Shown here piece by piece: positions 56,745 through 64,000 of a stretch of 64,000 nucleotides of DNA. Made by a program: the position numbers and the translations under genes. The stretch spans positions 1,473,001-1,537,000 of the forward strand of contig NZ_CP019936.1 of NCBI RefSeq assembly GCF_002009425.1, written 5' to 3'. The notes below the pieces were generated by a model, which saw only the letters and a program-made list of their open reading frames with translations, was not told the DNA's origin and ran no database searches. The stretch comes from Thiosocius teredinicola. Its GTDB lineage: Bacteria > Pseudomonadota > Gammaproteobacteria > Chromatiales > Chromatiaceae. Each line of letters opens with the position of its first letter. The first letter of the stretch is position 1.

Positions 56745-58027
56745 TGGGAAGCGACGCATCCACCTGTTCTTTCTGCGGGGTGCCCCAGGCGCCGGACGTT
56801 CCGTTGATCGCCGGTATCGACGGCCATATCTGCGAGAGCTGTGTGCAGCTCGCGTCCAAGGTGGTCGGCAACTGGGGGCGCAAACGCAACCTGCAGAAGC
56901 CGTTGGAGAAGCCGCCCATCCCGGAAGAGATCAAGCAGCACCTCGATCGCTACGTGATCGGTCAGGAGGCTGCCAAGGAAACCTTGGCCGTTGCGGTCTA
57001 CAACCACTACAAACGCCTCAAGGCCGAAAGCGGCGAGCTGACGCAGGCGCTCGGCGACAACGACACGGTCGAGGTCGAGAAGTCGAACGTGTTGTTGCTC
57101 GGTGGCTCGGGCACCGGCAAGACCCTGCTGGTGAGCACACTGGCACGTATCGTCGGTGTGCCCTGCGTGGTCGCCGATGCGACGACGCTGACCCAGGCCG
57201 GCTACGTGGGTGACGACGTCGATACTGTGCTGGCACGCCTGTTGGATATGGCCGACGGTGACCGCGATCTGGCCGAGTGGGGCATCGTCTATATCGATGA
57301 GATCGATAAACTGGCTCGCCGTGGCGAGGGTTCGCACGGCACGCGCGATGTGTCGGGCGAGGGTGTTCAGCAGGCCTTGCTGAAGCTGGTCGAAGGTACC
57401 CGGGTCGATGTCTCGGTCAAGGGGCGGCGTAACCAGTCCGAACACCAGGTGATCGATACCCGCAATATCCTGTTCATTGCCGGCGGTGCCTTTGCCGGGA
57501 TTGAACAGGTACTCGAAAAACGCCTGGGTCATTCGGCGGTGAGCATCGGCTTCCACGCCGAACCGCCGAAAGAGCCGGATCCCCAGGTCAAGGCCAGGCT
57601 CTACGAGCACACCCATCCGGACGATCTTCGCCAGTTCGGATTGATCCCCGAGTTCATCGGTCGTTTCCCGATCCTGACCGCGCTGCACGATCTCGACGAA
57701 GAAGCGCTGGTGCGTATCCTGACCGAGCCACGCAACGCCTTGGTTCGCCAATACCGCCAACTGTTCGCCTACGAAGGCGTCGAGTTGGAGTTCTTGCCCG
57801 AGGCGTTGTCGGCCATCGCACGCGAGGCGATTGCCCGTGGCACCGGTGCACGCGGTCTGCGCAGCGTGGTTGAAGGCATACTGCAGCGCACGATGTTCCA
57901 TCTGCCTTCGATGCCGGACGTCGTGCGCTGTGTCGTCACCGAGGCCTGCATCGACGGCAGCGGCGAGATCGAGATGGAGCGCAAGACACCGTCGGATGAG
58001 TTCGCTGCTGCGCAACAGCACGGTTGA
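56741..58027 (+). CDS. clpX: Nif-linked ClpX AAA+ unfoldase
   Basis: A 428-residue ClpX: zinc-binding domain (CSFCGVPQAP...CESC), Walker A GGSGTGKTLL, pore loop AGYVGDD, Walker B IVYIDEIDK and the ClpP-contact IGF loop (AVSIGFHAE). The RKH pore loop of housekeeping ClpX is replaced by KGRRNQSEH, suggesting other substrates. A. vinelandii ClpX2, from the same place, tunes NifB and NifEN levels. Start ATG 56741 (or 56744). Confidence 0.94.
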   Translation: MMGSDASTCSFCGVPQAPDVPLIAGIDGHICESCVQLASKVVGNWGRKRNLQKPLEKPPIPEEIKQHLDRYVIGQEAAKETLAVAVYNHYKRLKAESGELTQALGDNDTVEVEKSNVLLLGGSGTGKTLLVSTLARIVGVPCVVADATTLTQAGYVGDDVDTVLARLLDMADGDRDLAEWGIVYIDEIDKLARRGEGSHGTRDVSGEGVQQALLKLVEGTRVDVSVKGRRNQSEHQVIDTRNILFIAGGAFAGIEQVLEKRLGHSAVSIGFHAEPPKEPDPQVKARLYEHTHPDDLRQFGLIPEFIGRFPILTALHDLDEEALVRILTEPRNALVRQYRQLFAYEGVELEFLPEALSAIAREAIARGTGARGLRSVVEGILQRTMFHLPSMPDVVRCVVTEACIDGSGEIEMERKTPSDEFAAAQQHG

Positions 58028-58096
58028 GTCTGCCGTAGAGTTCAGCGGCTGGAGCGTCAGTCTGCGGTAGCCGAGCCGGTCCACTCAGGCAAACAC

Positions 58097-58128
58097 GCGG
58101 TCGGCGTCCCGGATAAGGCGCCGGCCGC
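58097..58128 (+). terminator. Hairpin ending the nifV-clpX operon
   Basis: GCGGTCGGCG-(12-base loop)-CGCCGGCCGC forms a 10-bp stem with one T-G pair, 69 bases after clpX; a weak pyrimidine-rich tail follows. Confidence 0.5.
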
Positions 58129-58195
58129 TCTCGTCTATCCTTTATCTACCCGTTCATTCAGAAGATGCCATGCCCGGCGCCGGGAGATAAAGACC

Positions 58196-58858
58196 ATGAC
58201 GCCAACTGTCAGTTCGTGGGTCCGCCGCGTTCTATTGATCATCGCGCTGGGTGCCGCCGGTGCCGGTACTGCGGCGCCGCCGCCTGTTCTGCAGGACGAG
58301 GCGTTGCTTCAAGCGCTGCGCAGTGGCGGCTATTCGATCTACTTTCGCCACGCGGCCACTGACTGGAGTCTGCAGGATCAGGTGACCCAGGTCGGCGATT
58401 GGGAGAGCTGTGACCCGATGCGTATGCGCCAGCTGTCCGACGAGGGCCGTCGGGCCGCCGAGGCGATCGGTGAGGCCATGCGTGCGCAGAACATCCCGGT
58501 CGGCCAGGTGTTGGCCAGCCCCTATTGCCGCACCATCGAGACGGCCCGGTTGTTGGGCCTGGGCGATGTCGAGCCCACGACCGACGTCGTCAACCTGCGG
58601 GTTGCCGCCTTCTTCGGCGGACGCGATGCGATCATCGCGACGGCTCGGCGTTTGTTGTCAACCCCGCCCAAGGTGGGCACCAATACCGTGATCGTCGCTC
58701 ACGGCAATGTGGCGCGCGAAGCGACGCCGGTCTACCCGGGCGAAGGTGAAGGCGTGGTGTTCAAGGGTGATGGAAACGGTGGTTTCGACTATGTCGGGCG
58801 AATTGCAGCCGATCGATGGGGCGCGTCGCCACCTCAGCAGGACGATGCGCGTCGCTGA
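58196..58858 (+). CDS. Exported histidine-phosphatase-superfamily protein
   Basis: A 220-residue protein with a signal peptide (residues 1-26, VRRVLLIIALGAAGAGTAA). The phosphatase motif is FRHAATDWS (His of RH-A in place of RHG) with VLASPYCRTIETA and a second His in VIVAHGNVARE. Catalytic residues appear present. Substrate unknown. Not evidently part of nif. Its end overlaps the convergent response-regulator gene by 25 bases. Confidence 0.85.
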   Translation: MTPTVSSWVRRVLLIIALGAAGAGTAAPPPVLQDEALLQALRSGGYSIYFRHAATDWSLQDQVTQVGDWESCDPMRMRQLSDEGRRAAEAIGEAMRAQNIPVGQVLASPYCRTIETARLLGLGDVEPTTDVVNLRVAAFFGGRDAIIATARRLLSTPPKVGTNTVIVAHGNVAREATPVYPGEGEGVVFKGDGNGGFDYVGRIAADRWGASPPQQDDARR

Positions 58859-60036
58859 ACCACCTCGATCTCGCCGTTGGGTGAGTCGGCGTGCCGGTCG
58901 CGGCCGATGCGCAGCAGTGTCAAATCGTCCAGTGCGTTGGGTTGCTTCGCGCTGGCGATCACATCGGCGATGACCGAGTCCAAAGACTGTTCGCAGCGAT
59001 CTATGGTGTCGACGAGCCGGTCAACCCCGTAGTAGCTGCCATCCCGGCATACCACCTCGATCGGCCCGTCGGTGAACACGTACAGGTTGCCGTCTTCTTC
59101 GAAGTCCAGGTGCACTGAATCGAACGGCGCATCGTGCGTTGCGATACCCATCGGCATCTCCATCGACGCGTATCTGACCCATTGCTGGTTCGGACCGCGG
59201 TACAGGATCTCCGGATTGCCGAAGCTCCACAGCTCGGCGCGGCGGTTGTCTTCGCTCAGGCAGACGGCCGCTGCCGCCATGAAGATGTGAGACGGCAGTC
59301 GTCTGGCCAGCACGTTGTTGATTTCTCCGACGATAGTCGCCAGTGGGACATCAGCCGCGGTCATGGCATAGAACAGGTGCGACACCAACGGCGTACCGAT
59401 CGCGGCCGTCAGGCCATGCCCGGTGAAGTCTCCCACCAGGAAGTGATGGTGACCAGAGGGTCGCTTGGCGGAGAGCAACAGATCGCCGCCGGCGGTGTCG
59501 CGCGAATGACAGGCGAACGACAGGTTGTCGTTGCAGAAGTCTTTGTCGTTGCGCATGGCAAGCAGGATCTCCGCCATGATCTCTCGTTCGTCTTCCATGA
59601 AATCATTGGCTTGCGCCAACGCCTGGCGCGCGTTCGCCAATTCGATCTGCGTGCGGACGCGCACCTTCAGGATGACCGGTTCCATCGGTTTGGTCACGAA
59701 GTCGATACCGCCGGCAGAGAATCCTCGAATCTCGTCCTTCTCGCTGTCGAGCCCCGAAAGAAAGATCACGGGTATGTCGCGGGTGAGTGCATCGGCTTTC
59801 AGTTGCCGGCAGACCTCGTAGCCGTCCATCTCCGGCATCAGCACGTCGAGCAGGATCAGTTCCGGAAGCTGCTTGCGGGCGATCTCCAGGCCGACCTTGC
59901 CGTTGGTGGCGGCGAGTAGCTGAAATCCTGTCCCCAGTGCGGCGCGGATCGCATCGATCGTTTCCGGCGAGTCGTCAATCGCCAGGACCCGGTTGATCGC
60001 CGGCTTCGATGTCGTGTTGCCGTTGTCGAGTGTCAT
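58834..60036 (-). CDS. Response regulator with SpoIIE-type PP2C phosphatase
   Basis: A 400-residue protein: receiver domain (about 14-130; [15 protein letters not shown] with the phospho-acceptor Asp, FVTKPMEP) and a C-terminal PP2C/SpoIIE domain ([33 protein letters not shown]). It likely dephosphorylates a protein when its receiver is phosphorylated. Coupled by ATGA to the hybrid kinase upstream. Confidence 0.92.
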   Translation of the reverse strand: MTLDNGNTTSKPAINRVLAIDDSPETIDAIRAALGTGFQLLAATNGKVGLEIARKQLPELILLDVLMPEMDGYEVCRQLKADALTRDIPVIFLSGLDSEKDEIRGFSAGGIDFVTKPMEPVILKVRVRTQIELANARQALAQANDFMEDEREIMAEILLAMRNDKDFCNDNLSFACHSRDTAGGDLLLSAKRPSGHHHFLVGDFTGHGLTAAIGTPLVSHLFYAMTAADVPLATIVGEINNVLARRLPSHIFMAAAAVCLSEDNRRAELWSFGNPEILYRGPNQQWVRYASMEMPMGIATHDAPFDSVHLDFEEDGNLYVFTDGPIEVVCRDGSYYGVDRLVDTIDRCEQSLDSVIADVIASAKQPNALDDLTLLRIGRDRHADSPNGEIEVVQRRASSC

Positions 60037-63000
60037 GCCGATGACTCCTTGGCTGCAAAGGCCTGCGCGGCTGCTTCGAAATCGTAGCTCTGCAGTGCCT
60101 GTCGCGTGGCTTTCAGTGTGTCGAGTAACAGGGGGTTTGCGGTGTTCGCGATCAACAGTTCGATCGTATCGACGGCCGCGGTATCGTAGTTGTTCAACTG
60201 CATCAGCAGGTTTTCGATCGTTGCATCGATATCCACCTGCGGTTTGTTTTCCGCGGAATGCCTGCCGCTTGCCGGGGCAGGCAGTTGTTCAACGGCATCG
60301 ATGACCGTCCGGACTTCCGCTTCGATCGATTGCAGCAGTTGTGGGGGAATGAACTCGCGATGCTGCTTGATGTGGCGTTCGGCCTCTGCCGCCAAACGCT
60401 GCAGGCGTGTGGCGCCGATGCTGCCTGCGCTGCTTTTTAAGGTATGAAAACTGCGTGTCGCGCTGTCGAGGTCGTCGCGTTCGGCCAAGCCGTCGTCCAG
60501 TGCTTCGCGTTGGTTGCTCGCGAACTTGTGGGCCATCTTGAGGTAAAAGCCGACATCGTTGTCGAAGCGCCGCAAGCCGGTCGCCACGTCGAGTCCCTCC
60601 AGCTTGACCGGCAGCTGTATCCCGGTTGCGACGCCTGCGTTCGACACCGGCTGCTGCGGTGCGGGTTGAGAAGCGTGTATCCATTTCGCCATCGTGTGCA
60701 GCATGTCTCGGACATTGATCGGTTTGGCGATGTGATCGTTCATGCCGGCGGCGAGGGCGGCGTCGATATCGTCGCGCGACACGTTCGCCGTCAGTGCAAT
60801 GATCGGCAGTGCGTCGAATTCGGTCTGCTGTCGCAACTTGCGGGTTGCGGTATAGCCGTCCATTACCGGCATCTGGCAATCCATGAGAACGCCGTCGTAG
60901 CGCTTGCGATCTAGCATGCTCAAAGCGCGCTCGCCGTTGTTGGCGACGTCCACCAGCATCCCGTTCGCGGCGAGCAGGGTAACGGCGAGTTCCTGGTTGT
61001 ATTCATTGTCTTCGACCAACAGGATGCTGGCGCCTCGCAGTCTATTGGTGTCGTCTTCGGGGCCGGGCTTGATGTCTGACGGGTGCACGTTTTGGCGGCG
61101 ACCGACCTGGGATACAGCGCTTTCGATGGCATGCAGCAGGTCACCGGGGGTGACCGGCTTGGTCAGAATGCCGTCAACCGCGACCTGGCTCTCGGCCAGG
61201 GCTTCTTCCAGGTCTTCTTTGCTGTGCGCGGTGGTCATGATGACCGGCGGGAGCGCGTCGCCGAAAACAGCGTGTTGACCGGCGAGAAACTCGATACCGT
61301 TCATGCCCGGCATGTGCCAATCGACGAGCAGAAAATCGTACGGAGGCCTGTCGCGACTGTCCGGACCGACCAGGTAGTCGGTGGCGACGAATGCATCTTT
61401 TACGACATCGACGTGAATGCCGTGGCTTTCGAGCATGGTTGAGAAGATCACCCGGGCGCTGGAGCTGTCGTCAACCAACAGGCAGTGCAGGCCGCTCAGG
61501 TCGGCCGCCTGCAGGTTTCCGCCGATGTCGTCGGCCCTGTCGTCGATGTCGGTGAACGGCAAAGAGACAAAGAAGGTGCTGCCTTTGCCGGCTTCGCTGC
61601 GCATCCAAATGCGACCGCCCATGAGTTCGGCGAGTTGCTTGCAGATTGCCAGGCCCAAGCCGGTACCGCCGTAGCGACGGGTTGTCGAGGCGTCCGACTG
61701 GGTGAAGGCACTGAACAAGCGTGCCTGTTGCGACTCGGGTATGCCAATGCCGGTGTCGCGCACGGCAAACAGCAGCTCGACCTGGTCGTCGTCGCGTTGG
61801 GTGGTACTGACCGACACCACGACCTCGCCACGGTCGGTGAACTTGATGGCGTTGTTGCACAGGTTCAGCAGAATCTGGTGCAGGCGGAGCTGGTCGCCGA
61901 ACAGGTGGCGCGGCACCTCGCTGTCGACGTCGAACAATAGTTCAAGACTTTTCTCCGATGCGTTGAACCCGACCACGTTGGAGAGGTCGTCGAACACATC
62001 GGACAGACGGAAGTTGACCTCATCGATGTCGAGCTTGCCGGCCTCGATCTTCGAGAAATCGAGAATATCGTTGATCAATGCCAGCAGCGATTCGGCAGAC
62101 CGGTGCACCTTGTCGATGTAGTTGCGTTGCTTGATATCGAGATTCGTCTGCAGCGCGAGATGCGACATGCCGATGATGGTGTTCATCGGCGTGCGAATCT
62201 CATGGCTCATATTGGCGAGGAATATGCTCTTCGCCTCATTCGCACCTTCTGCGCTCTCTTTGGCGATCTCCAGATCCCGTTCGATACGCTTGTTTTCGCT
62301 GATATCGAATACGGTGGCGATAACGAACTCGTCATCGCCAATCTTGAGCGGGCTCAGGTTGACCTTGATCGGAACGACTTGGCCGTCTTTGCGAACACAG
62401 GCCAGGTCGCGTGAACGGGCCATGTCCTTCTGCTGCGGGTTGAGTTGGTATTGGCTGCGTAACGCGCTGTGGCCGTGCCGTTGTGCGTCGGGTACCAGGT
62501 TTTCCACCGGCAGGCCGTTGAGTTCATAACCCTGGTAGCCGAATAGCTGCGCGGCATAGCTGCTGCTGCGCCGGATGATGCCGTCGCGGTCGATAATCAG
62601 CAGGGCAGCGGGCATGGCGTTGACGGCGGCATCGAAGATGATGTCTGACTCGCGGCGTTTCAGTCCCTGGCGCATCTTGTCCAAGGCCTTGGCGAAGTTG
62701 TTGAGCTTGGCATCGTCGAAGCGCGGTGCATCCGTCGAATAATCTCCATCGCCGATGGCGTCGACGAACCTGACCAGGCGGCGTAGTGGGATCAGGTTTC
62801 TTGACAGGTTCCTTTGCAACGCGACGACGATGATCACCGCGGCAACGAACGTTATGCCGAGCAGGGGTGCGGCATCTGCCCATACCTTTGCGCTGATTGT
62901 GCTTTGCGGTACGGCGATCACTGCGACGAAGGCCAACGACTCATCGCGGTCTGCAATCCCTATGTGTCTGGTCAGTACACGGTAGTGCTCGCCGTTGTAC

Positions 63001-63866
63001 TTCGTCGTCTCGAAGAGCGAGGCCGCTGTCGCAGGCTGACGCATTGGCGTGCGGTGTGCGCTTTTTTCAACTTGCGAGGTGGCAGTCGTTCCTTGCCAGT
63101 GCAAGCCCGGGAATACCTCTTCGATTCTACGGCGCGCCCCAGCGTCTTCGCTCGTAGGGGCATTGCTGTCGAGCAGTACCTCGCCCTGATTGTCGACCAG
63201 CAACATCTCTACCTCGGTGGGCAGGCTGTCTGGCGTTCCGGGTAGCCACGACTGCATGGCGAGCGTGACGACGACAACGCCGCGAGTCTGGCCGGCAGCA
63301 TCGTTGACCGGCGCTGCAACACGCACGGTGGCCGGTGACGCCTCGTGCTCGCGATGAGCAAGGTATGCGCGAGATTCGCCGGGGGAGAGTGATCGCCATG
63401 CTGCATGTTCAGAAGCATTGCCGTACGACGCAGCAGGCCAAGCCGGATCGATCGGTTGCGCTTGCACGCTTCGCGACGAACGCAGCACCTGCTCGTGTGG
63501 CTCGTCCATGCTGACCAGGCCGATTTCCAGGTAGGCCTGCTTGAATCCGATGATGCCGGAGAACACGCGCTGAAGCCGTTCGCCGGCATCGCGGTTTGTT
63601 GTCGTCAAGGCGGCGAACGCATCGGGATTGGCGGCGAGTGCGATGGCCTCGCTGCGTGCGTCGTTGATGGTGTGCGCAATTCGATTGGTGTTGAGCGTTT
63701 GCCAATGACTGAGTCGTTGTTCAGTCCAGGCGAGCACCTCGGCGGCAGAGTGTTCGTATTGGATCAAGCCGACCAGCAACGCGAACAGCGTCGCGCCGAG
63801 CCAGGCTGAATAGCGCAGCTGTCGTTGGACCTTGAAGTCGCGGGCTTTGGTTTTGGGTTTCGTCAC
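60033..63866 (-). CDS. Hybrid sensor histidine kinase with two receivers and HPt
   Basis: A 1277-residue kinase. Membrane segment (about 20-40), periplasmic sensor region of Cache type, second segment (about 330-350), HAMP-like, PAS (about 405-520), HisKA ([17 protein letters not shown]), HATPase ([28 protein letters not shown]), receiver 1 ([10 protein letters not shown]), receiver 2 ([14 protein letters not shown]) and HPt ([15 protein letters not shown]). It probably feeds the SpoIIE regulator downstream. The stimulus is unknown. Confidence 0.93.
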   Translation of the reverse strand: MTKPKTKARDFKVQRQLRYSAWLGATLFALLVGLIQYEHSAAEVLAWTEQRLSHWQTLNTNRIAHTINDARSEAIALAANPDAFAALTTTNRDAGERLQRVFSGIIGFKQAYLEIGLVSMDEPHEQVLRSSRSVQAQPIDPAWPAASYGNASEHAAWRSLSPGESRAYLAHREHEASPATVRVAAPVNDAAGQTRGVVVVTLAMQSWLPGTPDSLPTEVEMLLVDNQGEVLLDSNAPTSEDAGARRRIEEVFPGLHWQGTTATSQVEKSAHRTPMRQPATAASLFETTKYNGEHYRVLTRHIGIADRDESLAFVAVIAVPQSTISAKVWADAAPLLGITFVAAVIIVVALQRNLSRNLIPLRRLVRFVDAIGDGDYSTDAPRFDDAKLNNFAKALDKMRQGLKRRESDIIFDAAVNAMPAALLIIDRDGIIRRSSSYAAQLFGYQGYELNGLPVENLVPDAQRHGHSALRSQYQLNPQQKDMARSRDLACVRKDGQVVPIKVNLSPLKIGDDEFVIATVFDISENKRIERDLEIAKESAEGANEAKSIFLANMSHEIRTPMNTIIGMSHLALQTNLDIKQRNYIDKVHRSAESLLALINDILDFSKIEAGKLDIDEVNFRLSDVFDDLSNVVGFNASEKSLELLFDVDSEVPRHLFGDQLRLHQILLNLCNNAIKFTDRGEVVVSVSTTQRDDDQVELLFAVRDTGIGIPESQQARLFSAFTQSDASTTRRYGGTGLGLAICKQLAELMGGRIWMRSEAGKGSTFFVSLPFTDIDDRADDIGGNLQAADLSGLHCLLVDDSSSARVIFSTMLESHGIHVDVVKDAFVATDYLVGPDSRDRPPYDFLLVDWHMPGMNGIEFLAGQHAVFGDALPPVIMTTAHSKEDLEEALAESQVAVDGILTKPVTPGDLLHAIESAVSQVGRRQNVHPSDIKPGPEDDTNRLRGASILLVEDNEYNQELAVTLLAANGMLVDVANNGERALSMLDRKRYDGVLMDCQMPVMDGYTATRKLRQQTEFDALPIIALTANVSRDDIDAALAAGMNDHIAKPINVRDMLHTMAKWIHASQPAPQQPVSNAGVATGIQLPVKLEGLDVATGLRRFDNDVGFYLKMAHKFASNQREALDDGLAERDDLDSATRSFHTLKSSAGSIGATRLQRLAAEAERHIKQHREFIPPQLLQSIEAEVRTVIDAVEQLPAPASGRHSAENKPQVDIDATIENLLMQLNNYDTAAVDTIELLIANTANPLLLDTLKATRQALQSYDFEAAAQAFAAKESSA

Positions 63867-64000
63867 ACGGCTACCGCTATGGAGGCTATTGCCTGTCGAT
63901 GCATCCGACTGTGTTCAGCGCCCGGTTGGGCGCCGGGTTCGACATGACCGGCGCCGGCTGGATGTCGGTTGCGCAAAACCTATTGCGAACAATTGGGCGT
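63867..64000. other. Right edge, nothing recognised
   Basis: About 134 bases upstream of the kinase gene. It should contain its promoter; I see no clear consensus. A short open frame at the edge cannot be judged. Confidence 0.3.

Overview
This window is a nearly complete molybdenum nitrogenase region from a GC-rich gammaproteobacterium. Its NifL-NifA pair, its linked rnf operon and the order nifHDKTY - nifENX - iscA/nifUSV-cysE-nifWZM-clpX closely follow the Azotobacter vinelandii / Pseudomonas stutzeri layout (established knowledge). The draT/draG pair, a Shethna-II-type FeS protein and a flavodiiron protein suggest an aerobic or microaerophilic diazotroph, perhaps of the Chromatiales or sulfur-oxidiser lineages. 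That placement is inference; no rRNA gene is present to settle it.

Layout. Positions 1-13,190 are ordinary chromosome: the metR start, metE, a chemoreceptor, a tautomerase/LysR divergent pair, two membrane proteins (DUF3999 and DUF2339) and a transglutaminase. 13,191-14,931 is modBC without modA. 15,100-20,495 (minus) is rnfABCDGE-rnfH, divergent from nifLA (20,914-24,142). 24,409-30,404 is the nifB operon: nifB, ferredoxin, small ORF, nifO, flavodiiron protein, 2Fe-2S ferredoxin, FeSII, nifQ, draG. 30,478-32,730 (minus) holds a SIR2-like gene, a Cys-rich small gene, hemerythrin, bfd and bfr. draT (minus) lies back to back with nifHDKT-fdx-nifY-orfs-LRV-orf (33,918-41,377). 41,566-48,190 is nifEN-nifX-rseC-DUF269-DUF683-fdxB-FeSI plus three orfs. 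apbE and a reverse-strand NifZ-like gene precede iscA-nifU-nifS, which a strong terminator ends; then come nifV-cysE-orf-nifW-nifZ-nifM-clpX (to 58,027). 58,196-63,866 leaves the nif region with a histidine-phosphatase-like protein, a SpoIIE-type response regulator and a large hybrid kinase.

Regulation. Six places carry a match to the RpoN -24/-12 promoter (GG-N10-GC) with an upstream TGT-N10-ACA site of the NifA type: rnfA (the only UAS is shared with nifL and is distant), nifB (two UAS), the SIR2-hemerythrin-bfr operon, nifH, nifE and iscA; a seventh precedes nifV. The nifL promoter is a degenerate version. Thus the electron supply (Rnf), cofactor factories, oxygen protection, iron storage and the post-translational switch appear to be one NifA regulon.

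Most interesting: the RpoN-driven SIR2-like/hemerythrin/bacterioferritin operon beside draT, whose SIR2-like protein lacks the expected catalytic His; the oxygen-protection module inside the nifB operon; hairpins after each of nifH, nifD and nifK; two paralogous helical nif proteins of unknown function; an RseC-like gene inside the nifENX operon; and a nif ClpX with an altered RKH loop.
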